Assembly (NCBI GenBank): GCA_016212845.1
Contig: JACRDR010000235.1
Span: forward strand, 1-5,622
Reading direction: 5' to 3'
DNA from: Elusimicrobiota bacterium
GTDB taxonomy: Bacteria > Elusimicrobiota > Elusimicrobia > UBA1565 > JACRDR01
Length of the DNA stretch: 5,622 bases
Each line of letters opens with the position of its first letter. Position 1 is the first letter of the stretch. The notes under the pieces were generated by a model. It did no database searches. It saw nothing but the letters and a program-made list of their open reading frames with translations, and was not told where the DNA came from. Positions 1-4,125 of this stretch are shown here, piece by piece. Made by a program: the position numbers and the translations under genes.

Positions 1-158
1 ACGACATGAACGTGCTCTGCCTGGGCGCCCGCATCATCGGCGTGAACCTCGCGTTCGAGATCCTCGGTTCCTTCCTCGGAGCGAAGTTCTCCGAGGCCGA
101 GCGCCACGTCCGCCGCAAGCAGAAGGTCCTCGATATCGAGGCCCACTACTCCCGATGA
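1..158 (+). CDS. rpiB: Ribose-5-phosphate isomerase B, C-terminal fragment
   Basis: Only the last 51 codons are present. The reading frame starts at base 3 and the gene runs in from the left edge, ending at TGA 156-158. RpiB interconverts ribose-5-phosphate and ribulose-5-phosphate in the cytoplasm, in the non-oxidative pentose phosphate pathway. The visible tail has the family's C-terminal signature: an N-V-L-x-L-G-A-R-I-I-G strand/helix, then F-S-x-x-E-R-H-x-R-R. The Arg residues of this last motif help bind the substrate phosphate in known RpiB enzymes. The common GGRH is AERH here, a tolerated variant. The active-site Cys/Asp half lies outside the window. The stop codon overlaps the ATG of the next gene (ATGA, 155-158), so the two are almost certainly co-transcribed and translationally coupled. 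The family call is firm from the tail alone; LacA/LacB-type relatives are less likely given the neighbours. Confidence 0.9.
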   Translation, partial: DMNVLCLGARIIGVNLAFEILGSFLGAKFSEAERHVRRKQKVLDIEAHYSR

Positions 159-1750
159 GGACCGTGGACGCGACCGGCAACGTGCCCGGCGTCGACCGGC
201 GCCTGCGCGACTGGGACCAAGCCGACGCCGCCAAGAGGCTTTGGGCCAAGGACGCCTCCCTGTGGAAGCCCGGCGTGCCCGTCCCGCCGGAGCTCGTCGA
301 CCGGCTGGGCTGGCTCGAGGCGCCGAAAGCGATGGCGGCCCGCTGCGCCGAGTTCACCGCGTTCGCCGAGGAACTCAAGCGCGAAGGCGTGAAAGACGTC
401 GTGCTGCTCGGCATGGGCGGCTCGAGCCTCTTCCCCGATCTCCTCGCGCGCACCTTCGGACCGAAACCCGGCTATCCCAAGCTCACCGTCTTGGACCTGA
501 CGCACCCCGACGCCGTGCTCGCGACGCGCAGAGCCATCGACCCGGCGAAGACGATCTTCGTCGTCGCCTCGAAGTCCGGCTCGACCACCGAGACCGCCTC
601 GCTGTTCGAGTACTTTTTCGCCGAGGCGAAAGGCGGCTCGCGCTTCGTCGCGATCACCGACCCCGGCACGCCGTTCGAACGCCAGGCCAAGGACCGCGGA
701 TTCAGGAAGGTCTTCCTGAGCCCCGCCGACGTCGGCGGCCGCTTTTCCGCGCTGACGCCGTTCGGGCTGGTGCCGGCGGCGCTCCTCGGCCTCGACCCGA
801 AGGCTCTGCTCGACCCGGCACTCAAAATCCTGGCGGAGTGCGGCCCAGACCGGCCCGCCTCGCACAACCCCGGCTTCCAGCTGGGAGCGTGGCTCGCGGA
901 AGCGTCGCTGGCGGGCCGAGACAAGGTCACCCTCATCCTCTCTCCCGGCGTCGCCGGCTTCGGCGCGTGGCTCGAGCAGCTCGTCGCGGAGTCGACCGGC
1001 AAGGAAGGGAAGGGCATCCTCCCGATCGACGGGGGAGAAGCGCCGGAGGCGCTTTCTTCCGACGACCGCGTCTTCGTCTACGTGCGCGTGGAAGGCGAGG
1101 CCGAAGCGGCGCAAGACGAGCTCGCCGCCCGTCTCGAGCGCGAGAAGCGCCCGGTCTTGACCTTCAATCTGCGCGACCGCTTCCAGCTCGGAGCGGAAGT
1201 GGCGCGCTGGGAGGTGGCGACCGCCGCCGCCGGCGCCGCGCTCGGGGTCAATCCGTTCGACCAGCCGAACGTGCAGGAGACGAAAGACCTGACCAAGGCG
1301 ATCCTCTCGGCGCCCCCGGCCGCGCCGTCCAAGGCGGCTTCGTGGGAGGATGCGATCTCGCTCGGCCAGCGCTCGCATCCCGGCGACTCCTTCGCGATCA
1401 ACGCGTTCGTGCCCGGAACCGCGAAGGAGCTCGAGGCGCTCTCGGCGCTCCGCCGCGCCCTGGGGGCGCGGTTCAAGCGTCCCGTGACGCTCGGGATCGG
1501 CCCGCGCTACCTGCACTCGACCGGCCAGCTCCACAAGGGCGCCGCCGACAAGGGGATCTTTCTCGTGCTGACGACGTCGCCCCAAACCGACGCGCCGATC
1601 CCGGGAAAGCCGTACGGCTTCGCGCGCCTCATCAGCGCGCAGGCCGAGGGGGACCTCCAGGCGCTTCAGAAGCGGGGGCGCCGCGCCGTGCGCCTCGACT
1701 TGGGCGCCGACCCCGCCTCCGCGATCGCGAAATTCGCGGCTTCCTCGTGA
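155..1750 (+). CDS. pgi: Stand-alone glucose-6-phosphate isomerase of the transaldolase-PGI fusion type
   Basis: A 531-aa cytoplasmic enzyme predicted to interconvert glucose-6-phosphate and fructose-6-phosphate. Two SIS-type sugar-phosphate domains are visible. The first has GMGGSS (residues 86-91) and the phosphate-binding SKSGSTTET (139-147). The second half carries ESTGKEGKG, with E279 at the position of the catalytic glutamate, and NPFDQPNVQETK (366-377), whose K377 matches the active-site lysine. Residues from about 380 to the end form the extra C-terminal module of the PGI half of bifunctional transaldolase/PGI proteins. It includes RYLHSTGQLHKG (451-462) and ARLISAQAEGDLQAL. The N-terminal KRLWAKDASLW (27-37) also matches the start of that PGI half. 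No transaldolase domain is attached, and the upstream gene is rpiB. The start is ATG 155, overlapping the rpiB stop; a GAGG at 138-141 is too distant (13 nt) to be a good ribosome site. The TGA stop (1748-1750) overlaps the GTG of kdsC. A large minus-strand open frame opposite this gene is a GC-driven shadow. Confidence 0.93.
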   Translation: MRTVDATGNVPGVDRRLRDWDQADAAKRLWAKDASLWKPGVPVPPELVDRLGWLEAPKAMAARCAEFTAFAEELKREGVKDVVLLGMGGSSLFPDLLARTFGPKPGYPKLTVLDLTHPDAVLATRRAIDPAKTIFVVASKSGSTTETASLFEYFFAEAKGGSRFVAITDPGTPFERQAKDRGFRKVFLSPADVGGRFSALTPFGLVPAALLGLDPKALLDPALKILAECGPDRPASHNPGFQLGAWLAEASLAGRDKVTLILSPGVAGFGAWLEQLVAESTGKEGKGILPIDGGEAPEALSSDDRVFVYVRVEGEAEAAQDELAARLEREKRPVLTFNLRDRFQLGAEVARWEVATAAAGAALGVNPFDQPNVQETKDLTKAILSAPPAAPSKAASWEDAISLGQRSHPGDSFAINAFVPGTAKELEALSALRRALGARFKRPVTLGIGPRYLHSTGQLHKGAADKGIFLVLTTSPQTDAPIPGKPYGFARLISAQAEGDLQALQKRGRRAVRLDLGADPASAIAKFAASS

Positions 1751-2292
1751 CGAAAAAAGAACTCGATCGCCGAGCGCGCCGCATCAAGCTTCTGCTCATG
1801 GACGCCGACGGCGTCCTGACGGACGGCAAGCTCTACCACTTCGTCGATCACGCCGGGAACGTCGTCGAGTTCAAGGGCACGCACTCGCGCGACGGCATCG
1901 CGCTCGCCTGGCTCCCGGGGCTCGGCATCCGGACGGGCATCATCAGCGGCCGAAAATCCGCCGGCTTGGCCGCTCGCGCCGAGCTGCTCAAGATGACCTA
2001 CGTGGTGCAGGAGACGCATTTCAAGGCGCCCGCCATCGAAGCGATCCTAAAAGAGGCCGGCCTTTCCGGAGACGAGGCCGCCTTCGTGGGCGACGACTTC
2101 CACGACGTGCCGGCGATGCGCCGGGTCGGCCTTTCCGTCGCGGTCGCCGACGCGCGGCCCGAGGTCCGGAAGGCCGCGGACTACGTCACGAAGGCCAAAG
2201 GGGGGGACGGAGCCCTCCGCGAACTGGTGGAGATCATCCTGAAAGCGCAGGGAAAATGGCCGGAAATCCTCAAGCGCTATCAGTTGACTTAA
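1747..2292 (+). CDS. kdsC: 3-deoxy-D-manno-octulosonate-8-phosphate phosphatase, KdsC-like HAD
   Basis: A 181-aa HAD-superfamily (subclass IIIA, capless) phosphatase of normal KdsC length. It is predicted to hydrolyse KDO-8-phosphate to KDO for LPS inner-core synthesis in the cytoplasm. HAD motif I is MDADGVLTDG (18-27), with nucleophile D19 and acid/base D21. Motif II is ISGRKS (66-71), with S67. Motif III lysine is probably K93 in THFKAPAIEAIL. Motif IV is GDDFHDVP (115-122), with metal-binding D116/D117 and D120. The start is GTG 1747, sharing GTGA with the pgi stop. The frame stays open far upstream inside pgi, but the next in-frame ATG (M18) lies inside motif I and is too late. The N-terminus K-K-E-L-x-x-R-A-R-R-I-K-L-L-L-M-D is typical of KdsC. 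The last codons (CAG TTG ACT TAA) double as the -35 region for the next gene. The exact substrate is inferred; another small sugar phosphate is possible because no kdsA, kdsB or kdsD is in view. Confidence 0.88.
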   Translation: MTKKELDRRARRIKLLLMDADGVLTDGKLYHFVDHAGNVVEFKGTHSRDGIALAWLPGLGIRTGIISGRKSAGLAARAELLKMTYVVQETHFKAPAIEAILKEAGLSGDEAAFVGDDFHDVPAMRRVGLSVAVADARPEVRKAADYVTKAKGGDGALRELVEIILKAQGKWPEILKRYQLT

Positions 2293-2312
2293 ATAAGTCG
2301 ATCGGCTAGACT
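2284..2312 (+). promoter_or_regulatory. Sigma70-like promoter at the kdsC stop, upstream of the CBM48-like gene
   Basis: TTGACT (2284-2289), a 17-nt spacer and TAGACT (2307-2312) match the -35/-10 consensus at 5/6 and 4/6 with ideal spacing. The stretch is AT-rich against a very GC-rich background. The predicted transcription start, about 7 nt after the -10, falls at or next to the ATG at 2320, so the transcript would be leaderless. The -35 sits in the last two sense codons of kdsC. This promoter suggests that the next gene can be transcribed independently of the rpiB-pgi-kdsC unit. Confidence 0.55.
2286..2299. repeat. Perfect dyad GACTTA-AA-TAAGTC overlapping the -35 box
   Basis: The arms GACTTA (2286-2291) and TAAGTC (2294-2299) are exact inverted repeats separated by AA. 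The element covers most of the -35 hexamer, the kdsC stop codon and the first part of the promoter spacer, a classic position for a repressor operator. As RNA it could also fold into a short stem (GACUU/AAGUC with an AAAU loop, extendable by wobble pairs at 2283-2285/2300-2302). No U-run follows, so an intrinsic terminator is unlikely. No matching second copy was noticed elsewhere in the window. Confidence 0.45.
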
Positions 2313-2319
2313 GAAAACA

Positions 2320-3060
2320 ATGGGATTTTTCGGAAAGAAGACCGAAGCTGCGGCGGTGGCGCCCGCCGTGAAGACGGCTCCCGCGCCCGCGGGCGCCCCG
2401 GCCAAGACTCCTTCCAAGAAAGTATGGGGCGTCCTCCTCGTCCTCGCCGCCGTGATGGTCCTCTTTTTCGGAGGCGCGGTCGCCTGCCTGCTCTACATGC
2501 GGATCGCGACGCCGCCGTTGGCCCAGGTCCCGGCCCGGCCCGTCGTAAAGAAAAAGGGCGCGGCGGCGGCGGACGCGCCGCCGGCGCAGGAGCCGCCCAA
2601 GGCCGAGCCGCCTAAGGTTGAAGAGCCGAAAAAGGCGGAAGCAAAGGCCGAGCCGAAAGCGGAGCCGAAGGCCGAGGCTAAGACCGCGGCGGCCAAGACG
2701 CCGGAGCCCAAGGCCGCCGACCGCCCGACCGGCAGCCCCGCGGTGCACGCGGCGGCGCTCCCGAAGCACACCGCCGAACCGATCACCGCGTCCCAGAAGA
2801 CCGAGAAGGCCGCGCCCGCGGCCTCGACCGAGCCGAAGAAGGTCCGCGCGATCGCGGTGGAGTTCACGCACTCCGCGCCCCACGCGAAGGACGTGCAGCT
2901 GCGCGGCGCGTTCCTGGTTCGGACCGGCGGCAAGCAGTCGATGGTGAAGGACTCCTCGGGCGTCTGGAAGCTCAGCCTCTCGCTCTTGCCCGGGAGCTAC
3001 AAGTACTCCTTCGTCGTCGACGGCAAGCGCGGCGCTAACGCGACCAAGCAGGTCCAGTAA
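2320..3060 (+). CDS. Single-pass membrane protein with AKPE-rich linker and C-terminal CBM48/AMPK-beta-like domain
   Basis: A 246-aa protein of unknown function. Residues 1-34 are a short Ala/Pro/Lys-rich cytoplasmic tail ending in SKK. Residues 35-60 form one hydrophobic transmembrane helix, and the positive charges before it predict an N-in, C-out topology. Residues 61-172 are a low-complexity Ala/Lys/Pro/Glu linker with EPKAEPKAE-type repeats, as in TonB- or SPOR-type proteins that cross the periplasm. Residues 175-246 resemble the early-set CBM48/AMPK-beta glycogen-binding fold: EFTHSAPHAKDVQLRGAF, then GVWKLSLSLLPGSYKYSFVVDGK. The two tryptophans usual for glycan stacking (FNxW and VDGxW) are replaced by FLVR and VDGKR, so carbohydrate binding is doubtful. 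No signal peptidase site or catalytic domain is visible. The ATG lies about 7 nt beyond a -10 element, with no Shine-Dalgarno. The gap from kdsC is 27 bp. The 3' end overlaps the minus-strand regulator gene by 26 bp. A cell-envelope scaffold or sensor role is only inferred. Confidence 0.8.
   Translation: MGFFGKKTEAAAVAPAVKTAPAPAGAPAKTPSKKVWGVLLVLAAVMVLFFGGAVACLLYMRIATPPLAQVPARPVVKKKGAAAADAPPAQEPPKAEPPKVEEPKKAEAKAEPKAEPKAEAKTAAAKTPEPKAADRPTGSPAVHAAALPKHTAEPITASQKTEKAAPAASTEPKKVRAIAVEFTHSAPHAKDVQLRGAFLVRTGGKQSMVKDSSGVWKLSLSLLPGSYKYSFVVDGKRGANATKQVQ
2599..2712 (+). repeat. Low-complexity Ala/Lys/Glu/Pro-coding repeat
   Basis: This part of the membrane-protein gene encodes residues 94-131, made of degenerate units such as KAEP, KVEEP, KAEPK and KAEAK. 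The periodicity GCC-GAG-CCG-AAG is visible at DNA level, most regularly around 2635-2682. Such tracts form extended or polyproline-like spacers through the periplasm. They tend to vary in copy number between related strains by slippage. Confidence 0.7.
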
Positions 3061-3418
3061 GCGCGGCCTCGACCGCGTCCACGAGCTCCCTGGGCTCGAA
3101 CGGCTTCCGCAGCCCGCCGCGCACGTTCCGCGCGCCCCCGAACACCGCCGACAGATCGCCGCGCCCGGATACGAATAGGATCGGCAGCGCCCGCGTCCGC
3201 GGGTCGAGCCGCAGCCTCGCGGCGAGCGTGAGTCCGTCGAGCCTGGGCATCACGAGGTCCAGGATGAGGAGATCCGGATAGCGGGGGGCGGCCGCGAGCA
3301 GCCTCGCCGCCTCCGGAGCGCTCGAGGCTTCGGCGACCCGGTGTCCCGCGGCCCCGAGCGTGGCACGGATAACCGCGAGGACGTCGGCGTCGTCGTCGAC
3401 GGCGAGTATGTGGGCCAC
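3035..3418 (-). CDS. Single-domain CheY-like response regulator
   Basis: A 127-aa protein consisting of one receiver domain with no output domain. The acidic pocket is D8-D9-D10 (AVDDD), the phosphoacceptor is D54 in LLILDLVMP, the switch Ser is S84 (ILFVSG), and the conserved Lys-Pro is K105-P106 (LRKPF). All residues needed for Mg-dependent phosphotransfer are present. The usual aromatic switch residue three positions before the Lys is a Gly (G102). Such stand-alone receivers act by protein-protein contact, for example on motors, kinases or phosphorelays; the partner kinase is not in the window. The start is GTG at 3418-3416, directly before A-H-I-L-A-V-D-D, with a TATAAC -10 element 6 nt upstream and no Shine-Dalgarno. 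The last eight or so codons and the stop (TAG, 3037-3035) lie opposite the end of the membrane-protein gene, so the two genes converge with a 26-bp overlap and no room for a terminator between them. Confidence 0.9.
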   Translation of the reverse strand: MAHILAVDDDADVLAVIRATLGAAGHRVAEASSAPEAARLLAAAPRYPDLLILDLVMPRLDGLTLAARLRLDPRTRALPILFVSGRGDLSAVFGGARNVRGGLRKPFEPRELVDAVEAALTGPAWSR

Positions 3419-3424
3419 GACACC

Positions 3425-3430
3425 GTTATA
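3425..3430 (-). promoter_or_regulatory. -10 element (TATAAC) for the response-regulator gene
   Basis: Read on the minus strand, TATAAC (3430 to 3425) matches 5/6 of the -10 consensus. It ends 6 nt before the GTG start, so transcription would begin at or beside the start codon. No good -35 was found at 16-18 nt spacing (the 17-nt position reads GTCCCG), so the promoter may be weak or activator-dependent. Confidence 0.4.
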
Positions 3431-3497
3431 GTCCGGCGCGGAGCGTTCGGGACATGCGGCGGCGGTGAATTCCTGGCGGGTTTCCTATGATCTTTTG

Positions 3498-3503
3498 TAT
3501 AAT
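3498..3503 (+). promoter_or_regulatory. Perfect -10 element (TATAAT) for the DUF6580-type gene
   Basis: TATAAT matches the consensus exactly and ends 7 nt before the ATG at 3511, predicting a leaderless mRNA. The best -35-like string, CTGGCG (3473-3478), is poor and at 19-nt spacing. The element lies between two possible start codons (3487 and 3511). A start at 3487 would lie upstream of the predicted transcription start, which favours 3511. It is divergent from the regulator's -10 element about 70 bp away. Confidence 0.5.
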
Positions 3504-3510
3504 CGCCGAC

Positions 3511-4026
3511 ATGGAAGATAAGACCTCTACGCGCGTCGCGATCGGCATCATCATCCTGGCGGCGGCCTCCCGGCTGCTCCCGCATCCGCCGAACGTCACG
3601 CCGCTGACGGCCATCGCCCTGCTCGGCGGCGCCTCGCTCGCCCCGTCCTTGGCCTTCCTCCTTCCGCTCGGCGCCCTGGTGCTGAGCGACGCCGTCCTCG
3701 GCTTCCATCAGACGATCCCGTTCGTCTACGCCGGCTTCCTGATCGTCGCGGCCCTCGGCCGCATGCTCCGCAACGACCGCTCCAATGGACGCATCGCGGG
3801 CGCGTGCCTCGTCGGCTCCGTGCTCTTCTTCGTGATCTCGAACGCGGGCGTCTGGGCGGTCGGCGGCCTTTATCCGCGCACCGGCGCGGGCCTCGCCGAA
3901 TGCTTCACGGCGGCGATCCCGTTCTTCCGCAACAGCCTTCTGGGCGACTTCGGCTTCACCGCCCTGCTCTTCGGGCTCGAGCGGCTTTCCCAGCGCGTCC
4001 TCGTCGCCCGCCCGGTCGCGGCCTAG
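3511..4026 (+). CDS. DUF6580-type integral membrane protein, putative ECF-S-like transporter component
   Basis: A 171-aa hydrophobic protein with about five or six membrane segments (roughly residues 9-20, 32-44, 46-64, 69-86, 95-114 and 145-165). It shows a pattern I associate with the DUF6580 family: ASRLLPHPPNVTPLTAIALLGG (19-40), LSDAVLGFH (58-66), SVLFFVISNAGVW (103-115), YPRTGAGL (121-128) and the AIPFFRNSLLGD block (135-146). Members are often annotated as putative transport proteins resembling the substrate-binding S component of ECF vitamin/metal transporters. No energising ATPase or T component is in the window, and the substrate is unknown. The conserved His, Arg and Asp residues at membrane borders (H25, D60, H66, R140, D146) would be candidates for substrate contact. 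The ATG at 3511 is preferred over 3487 because a perfect TATAAT lies between them. Function is inferred from family resemblance only. Confidence 0.8.
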   Translation: MEDKTSTRVAIGIIILAAASRLLPHPPNVTPLTAIALLGGASLAPSLAFLLPLGALVLSDAVLGFHQTIPFVYAGFLIVAALGRMLRNDRSNGRIAGACLVGSVLFFVISNAGVWAVGGLYPRTGAGLAECFTAAIPFFRNSLLGDFGFTALLFGLERLSQRVLVARPVAA

Positions 4027-4078
4027 CTTCCGCCGCCGTCCCTTCCCTTAAAAGAACGGGTGCGTCCGTAAATTGTTA

Positions 4079-4107
4079 TTGATTTTGTAACACTCGGCCG
4101 ATAAACT
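4079..4107 (+). promoter_or_regulatory. Candidate sigma70-like promoter for the FN3 protein gene
   Basis: TTGATT (4079-4084), a 17-nt spacer and TAAACT (4102-4107) match the consensus at 4/6 and 4/6 in a locally AT-rich stretch. Transcription would start near 4114, leaving a leader of only about 12 nt before the ATG at 4126, with no Shine-Dalgarno sequence. An alternative TAAGCT (4115-4120) just before the ATG would give a leaderless mRNA but lacks a -35. A TCGGCCGA palindrome (4094-4101) lies inside the spacer. The rest of the 99-bp gap (4027-4125) shows no clear terminator. Confidence 0.4.
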
Positions 4108-4125
4108 CGTGCGGTAAGCTCCATT

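Noticed and set aside
146..1585. 479-codon open frame on the minus strand opposite pgi
   Set aside because: The translation is Arg/Gly/Glu-rich low-complexity with no recognisable motif, and the + strand gene has clear catalytic motifs throughout. It is a shadow of third-position GC bias.
241..1746. Upstream extension of the kdsC frame, as if a 683-aa protein
   Set aside because: The upstream part is Arg/Pro/Gly-rich out-of-frame translation of pgi; the real protein begins at GTG 1747 with a typical KdsC N-terminus.
2047..2933. Long minus-strand frames opposite kdsC and the AKPE linker
   Set aside because: Repetitive Arg/Gly/Leu or Ala/Ser translations arise from the GC-rich linker codons on the other strand; no domain is visible.
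2320..3060. TonB-like identity for the membrane protein
   Set aside because: Architecture (TM plus EPK-rich linker) is similar, but the C-terminal domain has CBM48-like strand motifs and lacks the TonB YP and C-terminal beta pattern; no ExbB/ExbD neighbours.
3062..3077. CGCGG-cctcga-CCGCG hairpin just after the membrane-protein stop, as a terminator
   Set aside because: Only a 5-bp stem with no following U-run on either strand, and it lies in the coding sequence of the regulator; expected by chance in this base composition.
3487..3510. Earlier ATG for the DUF6580-type gene (adding MIFCIIAD)
   Set aside because: A perfect TATAAT lies between this ATG and the one at 3511, so the earlier codon would not be transcribed from that promoter.
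4017..4040. GCGGC...GCCGC stem around the DUF6580-type stop codon, as a terminator
   Set aside because: A 5-bp stem with a 9-nt loop and no T-tract; too weak to call.
4094..4101. TCGGCCGA palindrome between the -35 and -10 of the last gene as an operator
   Set aside because: An 8-bp GC-rich palindrome is frequent by chance in this genome and has no second half-site; mentioned only as context for the promoter.
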